This document shows, piece by piece, positions 1 to 7,442 of a DNA stretch of 14,577 bases; positions within the stretch are counted from its first letter, which is position 1, and each line of letters starts with the position of its first letter. The translations under genes and the position numbers were made by a program. The notes beneath the pieces are model-generated. The model had not been told where the DNA came from. It saw nothing but the letters and a program-made list of their open reading frames with translations, and made no database searches. Source of the DNA: DAINRZ01 sp964634885 (GTDB lineage: Bacteria; Bacteroidota; Ignavibacteria; Kapaibacteriales; UBA2268); NCBI GenBank assembly GCA_964634885.1, contig CAZWLN010000081.1, positions 1-14,577 on the forward strand. Direction: 5' to 3'.

Positions 1-1118
1 TCAAGCCCAAAACGGTCGGTACTTTCACTTCAGAAATTATTTTCTTCAGCAATGCCAACAGTGTTGACAGCGTCCTCGAACTAAATGCAAATTCAATCAC
101 TCCGGGTTTTATTGCCAACAGCTACGACTGGGGCAGGGTACGAATTGACAGGCCTTCACATCCCAGAGGGCCATACGGCAACGACTGGGTTCCAGGACAA
201 GAAAAGGCTGTAATGCTGAAAAACAACGGGACAAAGATAGTAACAATTAATTCAATAAAAATCGATGTAATCAAGGGCGACCAAAAAGCGTTCATGTTCC
301 CGAAAGGCGAAATTGATTTTTACAAGACTATTAAACCCGGCGAATCATACCTTGTCGATGTTGAGTTCCAGCCGAAAGCCGTCGGTGAATATGAGATACA
401 AATCGCTTTGGTAACAAATGTAGATACATCAGTGTCCATTCTCAAAGGCATCGGCGTACTGCCGAGGGTTGAAATGGTCGACACCGACTTCGGCGCTTCC
501 ACTGTCAACGACCCTTCGACAAAGCAAACCAGGAAAGTAACAATCTACAATCAATACTACGACTGGGCCGACTCCCTGTTCATTGACAACTTAACATACG
601 ACCCCGCCGGGTCTGTCTCTGAAATAATCGGAGCTTACGGTACCGAAGGCTTCAGCTACGACAAAGCAGGCGCTTTTTCAGGTAAGCAACAAATTGAAAT
701 TAAGATAGGCGACTCGGTAGTATTAGATGCAGAATACCTGGCGCAGCACAAAGGTGTCAACAGGGCGACAATCAAAACCGTCAGCGACGCCGAGACAGAG
801 GCTGAAGCTGAATGGACCGGTAACATTGCCAACCCGGTGGAGGACGAAAGCCTTGCAATTTCCGGGCTGATGGTAATACCCAACCCGGTAATCAGCGGCC
901 AGGCAACTTTAAGGATTGCATCCCCTGCCGACGGCATGGCAACAATCAAACTGTATGATTACCTCGGCAATGAATTGGGTACCGTTTTCTCAGGCTCCAT
1001 CCTGCAGGACGCTAACAATGTATCATTTAACATAAGCAATTTCCCATCAGGAGTCTATTATTTAAGTATAGATTACGGAAACCGCTCAGAGAAGGTACGG
1101 TTTTCATTTATTAAATAA
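1..1118 (+). CDS. T9SS-sorted surface/secreted protein with Ig-like (ASH) modules, 5' truncated
   Basis: The reading frame is open from base 3, so the gene starts before the window; the ATG at 213 is internal. About 371 residues are visible. They show the end of one beta-sandwich module (the stretch FFSNANSVDSVLEL), two further Ig-like modules of the ASH/choice-of-anchor D kind, and a C-terminal domain of about 80 residues with the type A T9SS pattern: PNP near its start, a KLYDYLGNELG strand, then FPSGVYYLSI and a basic end. By family knowledge such a domain directs export across the outer membrane by the type IX system and is then cleaved or anchored. The protein is probably secreted or cell-surface; its ligand or enzymatic role cannot be read. 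The next gene encodes the same sorting domain and a related module, so the two look like paralogues. Confidence is high for the sorting domain, moderate for the module type. Confidence 0.88.
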   Translation, partial: KPKTVGTFTSEIIFFSNANSVDSVLELNANSITPGFIANSYDWGRVRIDRPSHPRGPYGNDWVPGQEKAVMLKNNGTKIVTINSIKIDVIKGDQKAFMFPKGEIDFYKTIKPGESYLVDVEFQPKAVGEYEIQIALVTNVDTSVSILKGIGVLPRVEMVDTDFGASTVNDPSTKQTRKVTIYNQYYDWADSLFIDNLTYDPAGSVSEIIGAYGTEGFSYDKAGAFSGKQQIEIKIGDSVVLDAEYLAQHKGVNRATIKTVSDAETEAEAEWTGNIANPVEDESLAISGLMVIPNPVISGQATLRIASPADGMATIKLYDYLGNELGTVFSGSILQDANNVSFNISNFPSGVYYLSIDYGNRSEKVRFSFIK

Positions 1119-1222
1119 TGCATATTTATTAATCAGGTTTAACTGAATAATATTTTAAGATTATTTGCGTTTTTTAAACGATAAATTCAATATGTTTTTT
1201 TACATGAATTTAAGGGATGTCG

Positions 1223-2017
1223 ATGAAAAGAATAATTACTACTCTGATTATCTCTATAATGATTGTGACAACTGCTTCTTACTCTTACGGAAGCTCCTTT
1301 GTTCCGGATGGTCATGCAGAGGTAAAAATAGAATGTAAAAAGTCTAAATTAGTTACTGATACATTGCACGATGAAATGATATTACCCAAAAATATTAATT
1401 ATCCACCGGCAGCAATAGTTGATGAACCGGTTATTCGGGTTGATGCTTTAGACTTCGGGAAAGTTAAAGTAGGTAATATGACCGTAAAGATATTCAAGAT
1501 CTATAATCAGGGAACAATTGACCTGGCTGTTACCGGATTCACTAATCCCAGCACTCCATTTTTCCCTGGTTTTAGTTTAATGAATCCCGAAATTATCAGC
1601 CATTCGTCCACTGATTTTTATATAACAGTCATATGTACTGCCGCCGGTATTTTCAGGGACAGCATTGTCTTTTCGAGCAATGCCGTAAAAATCGACAGTG
1701 TACTCGAGTTGCAATGTGAATGTGTCGGACCAAATTCAATTGAAGAAGAGGCTTTGAACCCGGAATTACTTTTGTATCCCAACCCGGCAACCGGCAGCCA
1801 GGCAACTTTAAGGATTGACTCACCGGTTGAATGTCCGGCATCAGTAACGCTTTTCAACTCATTAGGCCTTGCAATGGGCAATATATTCACGGGTTCTCTG
1901 CAACAGGGTGCGAACAGTATCCCTATCGATATGTACTCACTTCCTTCAGGTATTTATTATTTGCAGATTGACTATGGTAACCGGATTGAAATTGTGAAAT
2001 TCTCAAACATCAGGTAG
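1223..2017 (+). CDS. T9SS-sorted secreted protein with one ASH-like domain
   Basis: 264 residues if translation begins at the ATG at 1223. An ATG at 1217 also exists, but it directly abuts AAGGG (1212-1216), whereas 1223 is spaced 6 bases from it, so 1223 is preferred. The N-terminus (MKRIITTLIISIMIV...) is a Sec signal peptide ending near SYSYGSS. The middle holds one ASH/choice-of-anchor-like module (DFGKVKVGNMTVKIFKIYN ... FSSNAVKIDSVLEL), followed by a type A T9SS sorting domain (YPNPATGSQATLRI ... LPSGIYYLQI). The protein is small for a T9SS cargo and has no visible catalytic domain, so it may be an adhesin, a structural part or an accessory of the upstream protein. It lies 104 bases after that gene and ends in a hairpin terminator. 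The sorting domain shares short identical DNA runs with the upstream gene. Confidence 0.9.
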   Translation: MKRIITTLIISIMIVTTASYSYGSSFVPDGHAEVKIECKKSKLVTDTLHDEMILPKNINYPPAAIVDEPVIRVDALDFGKVKVGNMTVKIFKIYNQGTIDLAVTGFTNPSTPFFPGFSLMNPEIISHSSTDFYITVICTAAGIFRDSIVFSSNAVKIDSVLELQCECVGPNSIEEEALNPELLLYPNPATGSQATLRIDSPVECPASVTLFNSLGLAMGNIFTGSLQQGANSIPIDMYSLPSGIYYLQIDYGNRIEIVKFSNIR

Positions 2018-2030
2018 CAGAAATAAAATA

Positions 2031-2053
2031 AGGGGTGGTTGTCAATCACCCCT
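2031..2053. terminator. Bidirectional hairpin terminator between convergent genes
   Basis: AGGGGTG and CACCCCT form a 7-bp stem around a 9-base loop that can pair further. On the plus strand CAGTGTTTTG follows. On the minus strand the stem is followed by the T-rich TATTTTATTT. It lies between the T9SS gene (plus) and ftsZ (minus) and probably ends both transcripts. Confidence 0.7.
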
Positions 2054-2159
2054 CAGTGTTTTGTATAATTACTGTTTTACATGAAGAAACCCGGATATAT
2101 CTTAGAAACATCATCGGCCTACAAAACGATGCGTTTCGGAGATAGCATTACTGTAATCA

Positions 2160-3497
2160 TCAATCCATCATCTTCCTCAGAAAAGCGGATTGTTCCTCGT
2201 TGATATGTATCTGTTCACCAGTGTTTGTTTCCTCGCTGTTGCTGCTGGCAACTTTCTCCCTGAGTTTCTCAATCTTGCTCAGGCCTTTGTCCAGATGGCT
2301 AAGTGCGTCTTTCCCAAGCCTTCTTTCGTAAGCGGGGATGTCGTACTTCTTCAACTGGTTGGGTCCTTTGGGGCTTACGACGGCCACTTCGTGCGATTCC
2401 ATCCTGAAATCGGCGCTGACGCCCAGCCTTCCGGATTTAGTAATCCCGAAAGGGGACCTTTCCCTGTCGTTGGGGCTATAGGGCAGTTCAATCTGTGCTT
2501 CTTTTACCTCTCCGTTGTTCTTTTCGGCTTCGCCTTTGTTGTTGGCATTGAAACCCGTAGCTACAACAGTAACCATAATTTCGTCGTTGAGGTCGGGATT
2601 ATATACTACGCCGTGGATGAGGTTGACATCGCTGCCGGTAGCAGCTTCGACGGTGGAAACCACTTCTGCAATTTCCTGCATAGCCAGGTCCGCACCGCCG
2701 GTAATGTTAACGAGCACACCCTTGGCGCCTTTGATTGAAATACCGTCGAGGAGAGGAGAGTTGAGGGCTTTCTCCGTAGCTTCGATTGACCTTTTGTCGC
2801 CGGAAGCAATGCCGATACCCATGAGAGCATCACCCATGCCCTTCATTATGGTTTTCACATCGGCAAAGTCAACGTTGACCACACCATGATTGGAGATAAT
2901 GTCGGAAATGCCTTTGGTGGCGTTGTACAGCACTTCGTCCACTTTCTGGAATGCCTCTGCAAAGCTTGTTTTTTTGTCGATGATCTCAAGCAGTCTTTGA
3001 TTGGGAATGACGATCAGTGCATCGACAAATTCCCTGAGCGAGCTGATCCCCGATTCGGCAGAAACGGTTCTCTTTTTGCCTTCCCAGATGAACGGCCTTG
3101 TAACGATGCCGACGACGAGTGAACCCTGTTCCTGGCCCAATTTAGCCAGGATGGGCGCGCCGCCTGTACCTGTTCCGCCTCCCATGCCGCCGGTGATGAA
3201 GATCATATCTGAGCCGTGAATGGCTTTTCTGATGTCTTCGGCGCTTTCTTCCATGGCTTTTTTGCCGATTTCAGGCTCGGCTCCTGCTCCCAGTCCCCTG
3301 GTAGCGTCTTTGCCGATCTGTATCTTGATATTTGCTAAATTGTGATCGAGAGCCTGCTTATCGGTATTGCATGCGATAAAGTCCACTCCTGTCAATCCCC
3401 TGCTGATCATATTATTAATTGCATTGCCTCCACCGCCTCCAACGCCGACAACCCGGATTTTTGCTCCCTCAGATGGTATGTTTTCAAGTTCAATCAT
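2160..3497 (-). CDS. ftsZ: Cell division GTPase FtsZ
   Basis: 445 residues. FtsZ is the tubulin homologue that polymerises into the cytokinetic ring at midcell. Visible are the N-terminal glycine-rich nucleotide loop (VVGVGGGGGNA), the tubulin signature GGGTGTG at residues 106-112, and the T7 catalytic loop NVDFAD at 208-213, which completes GTP hydrolysis in the neighbouring subunit. A charged linker follows, and the protein ends in AFLRKMMD, resembling the conserved C-terminal peptide that binds FtsA. A second similar motif, DIPAYERR, lies at 386-393, about 50 residues before the end. The start is supported by GAGGGG upstream of the ATG. It is last in the ftsQ-ftsA-ftsZ order, 45 bases after ftsA, with the shared terminator at 2031-2053 downstream. 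Confidence 0.99.
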   Translation of the reverse strand: MIELENIPSEGAKIRVVGVGGGGGNAINNMISRGLTGVDFIACNTDKQALDHNLANIKIQIGKDATRGLGAGAEPEIGKKAMEESAEDIRKAIHGSDMIFITGGMGGGTGTGGAPILAKLGQEQGSLVVGIVTRPFIWEGKKRTVSAESGISSLREFVDALIVIPNQRLLEIIDKKTSFAEAFQKVDEVLYNATKGISDIISNHGVVNVDFADVKTIMKGMGDALMGIGIASGDKRSIEATEKALNSPLLDGISIKGAKGVLVNITGGADLAMQEIAEVVSTVEAATGSDVNLIHGVVYNPDLNDEIMVTVVATGFNANNKGEAEKNNGEVKEAQIELPYSPNDRERSPFGITKSGRLGVSADFRMESHEVAVVSPKGPNQLKKYDIPAYERRLGKDALSHLDKGLSKIEKLREKVASSNSEETNTGEQIHINEEQSAFLRKMMD

Positions 3498-3542
3498 AGT
3501 TGACCCCTCTATATTTTAAGTACAGATTTATATAATTTTCAT

Positions 3543-4919
3543 TTATAGCTTATCAAAGAAATCTTTAGCCTTTTTCAGGAAGCTGTCTTCCTTGTCCTTG
3601 TCCTTGACCTTTGGCTCTTTTTCGGGCTTATATGCCTTCCTGGGCGCGGTTTTTTCCTCGTGATGCTCAACAGCTCTGGGAGCTTCACTTTCCGTTTTCC
3701 CGAACTTATGGAAATTCTTCATATTCTCGTTCGAATCGATTCCGAACAGAGCCAGTCCCACAGCCGTCGAGTAAACCGGGCTTTCGATCTCGGGTACAAG
3801 CCCCGAATAGCTCAGTCCTTTTGGCATGCCGATCTTGACAGGCATATTGAATATCTCCGTGGCAAGCTCTTCAACACCCCTGATGAGTGCAGAACCGCCC
3901 GTAATTACTACTCCGGAGCCAAGGCTTCCGGCGTAGCCCGAACGCTTTATCTCCGAGTATGCAAACTCCAGCAATTCTTCCATCCTGGGCTGGATTATCC
4001 TGCACAGGTAACTCTTCGTTACTTCCATCGGTTTCCTGCCCCCGATGCCGGGTATCATGAACACTTCATCCTTATGGATGGAATTCATGTAAGCGTGGCC
4101 GTATTCGCGTTTGACGCGTTCAGCCTGTGAAGCAATCACGCCAAGGCCTTTCCTGATGTCGTCGGTAAGCTGTTTGCCGGCAATGCCGAATACAGATGTA
4201 AACCTGATGATGCCCTCTTCGAAGATGGCAATGTCGGAGGTTCCCCCGCCGATGTCGATAAGCGCCACACCGACTTCTTTCTCTTCGGGATCGAGTACGG
4301 CATAGCTGCTGGCGAGGGGCTCGAGTACGATGTCCCTGACTTCGAGGTTAATCCTTTCGACGCATCTGTCGATGTTCTGCAACGCCGTAACAAGGCCTGT
4401 AACGACATGGACATTGGCTTCGAGCCTGACACCGCTCATGCCCACAGGGTCGGTAATGCCGTCCTGCCCGTCGATGATGAACTCCTGCGGCATTACATGA
4501 AGAATTTTACGTTCAGACGGAATCTTGATATTGCGGCTTTCTTCCAGTACGCGTTCAACGTCCTGGCTCGTAATCTCCTTGTTAGGATTGGAAATGCCGA
4601 TGATGCCTTTTGTCTGGAAAGATTCAACGTGGTCTCCGGCAATGCCGACAACCACATCGTCAACTTTGATGCCTGCCTGTTGTTCGGCCTGCTCGATAAC
4701 CTTCTGGATGGACTTGACGGTTTTTTCAATGTTAACGACAACACCCCGGTTCAGTCCTTCACTTTCGGTTATCCCGATTCCCAGGATATTGAGGGAACCG
4801 GGCAGTTCACCGGCAGTAGCTATAATCGAACAAACTTTTGAAGTTCCGATGTCAAGGCCGGCAGTAACTTTTGGTTTGTCTGTTTTCTCAGAACCTTTCA
4901 TAAATTTTAATTTTGACAT
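3543..4919 (-). CDS. ftsA: Cell division protein FtsA (actin-like ATPase)
   Basis: 458 residues. FtsA is the actin-fold protein that tethers FtsZ filaments to the membrane and recruits late division proteins. Visible are the phosphate-1 motif GLDIGTSKV (21-29), the FtsA-specific 1C region after it, phosphate-2 DIGGGTSD (222-229) and the adenosine-binding stretch GSGVVITGGSALIRG (335-349). After the actin core comes a Lys/Glu-rich linker, then a short C-terminal amphipathic helix (DSFLKKAKDFFDKL) that fits the membrane-targeting sequence. It is longer than the roughly 420 residues of E. coli FtsA because of this linker. GGAAAG precedes the ATG. It sits 40 bases after ftsQ and 45 before ftsZ, consistent with one transcript. 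Confidence 0.98.
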   Translation of the reverse strand: MSKLKFMKGSEKTDKPKVTAGLDIGTSKVCSIIATAGELPGSLNILGIGITESEGLNRGVVVNIEKTVKSIQKVIEQAEQQAGIKVDDVVVGIAGDHVESFQTKGIIGISNPNKEITSQDVERVLEESRNIKIPSERKILHVMPQEFIIDGQDGITDPVGMSGVRLEANVHVVTGLVTALQNIDRCVERINLEVRDIVLEPLASSYAVLDPEEKEVGVALIDIGGGTSDIAIFEEGIIRFTSVFGIAGKQLTDDIRKGLGVIASQAERVKREYGHAYMNSIHKDEVFMIPGIGGRKPMEVTKSYLCRIIQPRMEELLEFAYSEIKRSGYAGSLGSGVVITGGSALIRGVEELATEIFNMPVKIGMPKGLSYSGLVPEIESPVYSTAVGLALFGIDSNENMKNFHKFGKTESEAPRAVEHHEEKTAPRKAYKPEKEPKVKDKDKEDSFLKKAKDFFDKL

Positions 4920-4959
4920 AGCTGAATCTTTCCGTTAATAAATAAAGAACTTTCGACAA

Positions 4960-5706
4960 TTATGTAATATTAACGACAACCTGGCCTGCCCAGCGAACAT
5001 CTACATATTTTATTTTTGACGGCGCAATCCGGGGCATCTCGTGTTCCCAGAAAACTGACAATTTTCTTAATTTGCGGCTTACGTCGTCAACTGTGCCGAA
5101 ATATATCTTAATTCCAAAACCTGAACTGATTAAATAGAATGATTTATTATTGTCGTAAATGATCTCTGAAATGTTCTGCTGTATGAACTGGTTGGACTGC
5201 TTAGCCAGTGCGTTGACGATTGCCATGGCGCCGGGCAAAGCTGAACTGTCGGTTGAGTTCAAGACATTGCGCACAATGGGCAGGTTCACGAAACCGGATA
5301 CGTGGCTGTACGGCATTACTGTACCGTCGCTGCATAGCAATGAAGGAACACCGTCAAAATTAACGGCGATGGCAGCGGCCTGCTTCTCTTTCAGTTCAAT
5401 CAGCAGCTTGTCGCTTCCCTGGAAAGAAACGAATGCGTCGGCGATGAAGGGATTGGACTTGAGGTAATTGCTGATCCTGAAAATAATATCGCTGCCCCTG
5501 GAAGTATCTGCTATCTTCCTGAGGCCGGGCGTCAGTATTTCCTCCGTAGGCAATACGCTGTTACCGGTAACGATTATTTCACTTATCTCCCTGTTCTCAC
5601 TGAGATTGTTCGCCAGGAATATGATTGAAACAATAGCAACCGTCAGTAACAATAACTGGATTATTGTTATTTTTCTTCCCCTTGTCTTTTTCTTTTCAGT
5701 TTCCAT
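4960..5706 (-). CDS. ftsQ: Cell division protein FtsQ/DivIB
   Basis: 248 residues from the ATG at 5706; a TTG at 5712 is in frame but weaker. It is a bitopic membrane protein: a short Lys/Arg-rich cytoplasmic end, one transmembrane helix (IIQLLLLTVAIVSIIFLANNL), then a POTRA domain starting at EISEIIVTGNSVLPTEEIL, and a beta domain ending in KYVDVRWAGQVVVNIT, where the RWAGQ-like end is typical of FtsQ. Its family role is to link the FtsLB complex and early ring proteins in the periplasm. Sequence conservation is low in this family, so the call rests on topology, the POTRA pattern and position directly before ftsA and ftsZ. Murein ligase genes, which often precede ftsQ, are absent. Its 5' side is the candidate structured RNA at 5732-5921. 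The ribosome-binding site is weak. Confidence 0.93.
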   Translation of the reverse strand: METEKKKTRGRKITIIQLLLLTVAIVSIIFLANNLSENREISEIIVTGNSVLPTEEILTPGLRKIADTSRGSDIIFRISNYLKSNPFIADAFVSFQGSDKLLIELKEKQAAAIAVNFDGVPSLLCSDGTVMPYSHVSGFVNLPIVRNVLNSTDSSALPGAMAIVNALAKQSNQFIQQNISEIIYDNNKSFYLISSGFGIKIYFGTVDDVSRKLRKLSVFWEHEMPRIAPSKIKYVDVRWAGQVVVNIT

Positions 5707-5731
5707 CTTCAATATTCATGGATAAACCGGC

Positions 5732-5921
5732 AAATTCCTTACCAGACCCTGGTTTTCTGTTGTTAAGCGCCCGTACAGCTTGAAAGGCAATAAGTCTCCT
5801 CTCTGTCCAAGGCGCCATGTTTCAACAGCATTGCCAAAAAACTATCGCAACTGCTCATCCTGAGCCATTATGGTCCAACAGCCTCATATTTGCTGATATT
5901 TTTTAAAACCGGTAAGAAATT
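5732..5921 (-). ncRNA. Candidate structured RNA or folded 5' leader of ftsQAZ
   Basis: Read on the minus strand, the outer ends pair: the complement of 5911-5921 with 5732-5743 gives 11 bp including one G-U. The complement of 5905-5910 pairs with 5751-5756 (GGTTTT/AAAACC). Inside, CTGTTG (complement of 5876-5881, or alternatively 5823-5828) can pair with CAACAG (complement of 5757-5762). A GC-rich hairpin uses 5767-5771 with 5811-5815 and 5775-5778 with 5803-5806, and a small GCTC/GAGC hairpin also forms. The G-U pairs favour the minus strand. A consensus promoter lies about 30 bases upstream. Size and closed-end architecture recall 6S-type RNAs, but no family-defining motif was recognised. 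A 40-codon ORF (5696-5818) crosses it and overlaps the ftsQ start; it has no ribosome-binding site and is probably chance. Confidence 0.45.
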
Positions 5922-5955
5922 CCCCCCTCTGCTGCTAAGGTTAATTTCTTTTTTT

Positions 5956-5986
5956 CAAAGTTACATTACATCTCAATAAATAGCAA
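5956..5986 (-). promoter_or_regulatory. Bacteroidota-type promoter upstream of ftsQAZ
   Basis: On the minus strand TTG is followed by 20 bases and TAACTTTG, matching the Bacteroidota sigma consensus TTTG-N19/20-TAnnTTTG. The predicted start is near 5949, so the transcript would begin just before the structured RNA region and continue into ftsQ unless terminated. Confidence 0.65.
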
Positions 5987-6209
5987 GTATTTTTTGTAAT
6001 TCAATAAAATTTTATTTTAAAAAATACTTCATTTAACCTATCTAATTATTTCAAATCCCCTATTTATAAATTTAGTTTAAATTAAATAAATGCAATTTTA
6101 TTTATACAATTTAAACTCTTATTAAATTAATAATTTTTCATTTATAAAAAAACTATTTTCTTTCAAATTACTTTCTACTAATCGGAACCCACCAAAAAAA
6201 CTTTATTTC
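5987..6209. other. Very AT-rich intergenic stretch, no gene seen
   Basis: About 220 bases of strongly AT-biased sequence with many A and T runs between the end of the SDR gene and the ftsQAZ promoter. There is no open frame with coding character and no clear terminator hairpin, only a T run after the SDR stop on the minus strand. It may act as a bent or UP-like upstream region for the promoter at 5956-5986. Confidence 0.5.
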
Positions 6210-6995
6210 TTATATGCACGGAATCTTGCCTCCGTCAACAGGAATCGATATGCCGGTAAGGTAAGCGGCATAGTCGGAAGCCAGGAAACCGGCCAGCCAG
6301 CCTGCTTCTTCAGGGTGTCCGAACCTGCCGGCAGGGATGGTGGCAATCATCTGCTTTTCCATTTCTTCAATTGAGATATTCTTTTTTTCTGCATTATTTT
6401 TTATCAGTGAATTGAGCCTGCCTGTCCTGAGGTTGCCCGGAAGGATATTGTTCACCGTAATGCCGAAGGGAGCCAGTTCCCGCGCCAGTGTCTTAGCCCA
6501 GCTTGCCATTGCACCTCTTGTGGTGTTGGAGACGCCCAGGTTCTCGATTGGGGTACGTACACTCATCGATATAATATTGATAATCCGTCCGAAGCCTGTG
6601 TTTTTCATCGCCGGTACAAGCTTTTGTGTCAGCATATGAGCAGCGATTATATGCTGGTAATAGGCCTTAATCATTTCTTCGGGATGGGCTGACAGGACAG
6701 CACCTCCCGGAGGCCCTCCTGAGTTGTTAACCAGTATGTCATAGGCAAATCCACGGGGTGCCCCGGCAATCTTTTCAACGAAGCTTTCCGGTTCAGAGGA
6801 ATCGGCAGCTATTATATGGTGTTCCGCTCCGGAAGCGTTTTTCAGTTCCACGAGCACAGACTGCAGGTTCTCTGTGTTCCTGGAAACGACAGTAACAGAG
6901 GCGCCCATCTCTGCAAACGTCAACGCCACAGCCCTGCCTATACCCTGGGAGCCGCCGCAAACCAACGCTGTCTTATTATCGAGCCTGATATTCAT
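6210..6995 (-). CDS. SDR-family oxidoreductase-like protein with altered active site
   Basis: 261 residues from the ATG at 6995; a TTG at 7013 is in frame but gives a non-homologous-looking extension. The Rossmann fold is clear: GGSQGIG at 14-20, NNSGG near 90-94, and the family C-terminus with a PGN turn (NNILPGNLRTGR) and PVDGG. Classical SDRs reduce or oxidise carbonyl/hydroxyl groups with NAD(P)(H) using Ser, Tyr and Lys. Here the Ser region is present (IISMSVRTP), but the Tyr-x3-Lys positions align to Ser156 and Arg160 in GVSNTTRGAMASWAK. This matches a known FabG-like subgroup that lacks the standard tetrad. The substrate cannot be inferred. It is a single gene on the minus strand, divergent from the tRNA-Ser gene. 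No strong ribosome-binding site or consensus promoter was found. Confidence 0.92.
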   Translation of the reverse strand: MNIRLDNKTALVCGGSQGIGRAVALTFAEMGASVTVVSRNTENLQSVLVELKNASGAEHHIIAADSSEPESFVEKIAGAPRGFAYDILVNNSGGPPGGAVLSAHPEEMIKAYYQHIIAAHMLTQKLVPAMKNTGFGRIINIISMSVRTPIENLGVSNTTRGAMASWAKTLARELAPFGITVNNILPGNLRTGRLNSLIKNNAEKKNISIEEMEKQMIATIPAGRFGHPEEAGWLAGFLASDYAAYLTGISIPVDGGKIPCI

Positions 6996-7095
6996 ACCAT
7001 TACTTCTATTCAATTGTACATACCGAATGCAAATTAACCGTTCAGGCCAACAATAAAAAATTCGTTTAATAAAATGTGAACAGGAAAATAATTGA

Positions 7096-7126
7096 TTTGA
7101 AAAAAAATAAAATTTTCATAGTTTTG
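7096..7126 (+). promoter_or_regulatory. Promoter of the tRNA-Ser gene
   Basis: TTTG (7096-7099), 19 bases, then TAGTTTTG (7119-7126) is a full match to the Bacteroidota consensus. The predicted start is about 8 bases before the mature tRNA 5' end. Confidence 0.75.
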
Positions 7127-7141
7127 TAGTCTTGAAAATTG

Positions 7142-7223
7142 GGAGGAATCGCATAATGGTATTGCAGCGGTCTTGAAAACCGCCGGGCGCAAGCCTGTGG
7201 GGGTTCGAGTCCCTCTTCCTCCG
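7142..7223 (+). tRNA. tRNA-Ser(UGA)
   Basis: Cloverleaf by eye. The acceptor stem GGAGGAA/TTCCTCC (7 bp) has discriminator G at 7223. The D arm has a 3-bp GCA/TGC stem with GG in its loop. The anticodon stem GCGGT/ACCGC closes the loop CTTGAAA (anticodon TGA, reading UCA). A long variable arm GGGC-GCAA-GCCT marks class II. The T stem GGGGG/CCCTC closes loop TTCGAGT. The 3' CCA is not encoded. The 3' end (from 7212) doubles as the left attachment repeat of the integrated element and is restored intact by it. Confidence 0.97.
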
Positions 7224-7227
7224 CTAA
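7212..7227 (+). repeat. Left attachment repeat (attL core)
   Basis: CCTCTTCCTCCGCTAA, identical to 13985-14000. It covers the T-stem end, acceptor 3' strand and discriminator of tRNA-Ser, the usual target type for tyrosine integrases. Flanking bases differ on both sides (C/G before, A/T after), which sets the repeat at 16 bp. Confidence 0.92.
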
Positions 7228-7265
7228 AAACCCCGTTAAACCTTGTGTTCATCGGGGTTTTGTTT
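7227..7265 (+). terminator. Element-borne terminator directly after tRNA-Ser
   Basis: AAAACCCCG (7227-7235) pairs with CGGGGTTTT (7253-7261) around a 17-base loop and is followed by GTTTTT. It begins at the edge of the attachment repeat, so it is supplied by the element. It ends tRNA transcription and insulates the element. Confidence 0.8.
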
Positions 7266-7268
7266 TTA

Positions 7269-7290
7269 CTACGTGTAAGTTACGTGCAAA
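7269..7290 (+). other. Left pair of arm-type integrase-binding repeats (putative)
   Basis: CTACGTGTAAG (7269-7279) and GTTACGTGCAAA (7279-7290) overlap by one base as direct repeats. The same motif occurs twice, in the same orientation, at 13832-13854 beside the integrase gene. Repeats shared by both ends and outside the core are what arm-type sites of lambda-like integrases look like. Confidence 0.6.
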
Positions 7291-7306
7291 TTTTAGCTAA
7301 ATTATC

Positions 7307-7321
7307 TCAAAACCATAAACC
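7307..7321 (+). repeat. Left copy of 15-bp subterminal inverted repeat
   Basis: TCAAAACCATAAACC is the exact reverse complement of 13886-13900. It lies about 95 bp inside the left attachment site; the mate lies about 85 bp inside the right one. It may be a binding site for the excisionase-like protein or a host factor. Confidence 0.65.
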
Positions 7322-7395
7322 ACTTTCCCGGCAGGAAAATATTATTCTTAGCTAAGCAGCGCCGTATTGCAATTTCATTGTAAGCAGAAACAGCA

Positions 7396-7415
7396 ACGGG
7401 GCCGTTAAGCCCCGT
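7396..7415 (-). terminator. Hairpin after the last gene of the element operon
   Basis: ACGGGGC and GCCCCGT form a perfect 7-bp stem with a 6-base loop, 28 bases beyond the stop of the 159-residue gene on the minus strand. The following sequence (TGCTGTTTCTG) is only moderately T-rich, so this is a plausible but imperfect intrinsic terminator. Confidence 0.5.
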
Positions 7416-7442
7416 GTTACTGTCTCTTTACCTGCTATGGTG

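Noticed and set aside
2190..3219. Long plus-strand frames opposite ftsZ
   Set aside because: They are antisense shadows of a strongly conserved gene and show no recognisable protein.
3611..4938. Long plus-strand frames opposite ftsA
   Set aside because: Antisense shadows; ftsA motifs occupy the minus strand across the whole range.
5696..5818. 40-codon minus-strand ORF overlapping the ftsQ start
   Set aside because: No ribosome-binding site, and it runs through the paired segments of the candidate RNA; mentioned only as a possible coupling peptide.
7034..7252. Open frame on the minus strand across the tRNA-Ser gene containing GGRGTRTPTG
   Set aside because: This is the well-known artefact of translating a class II tRNA-Ser in reverse; the tRNA fold and promoter explain the sequence.
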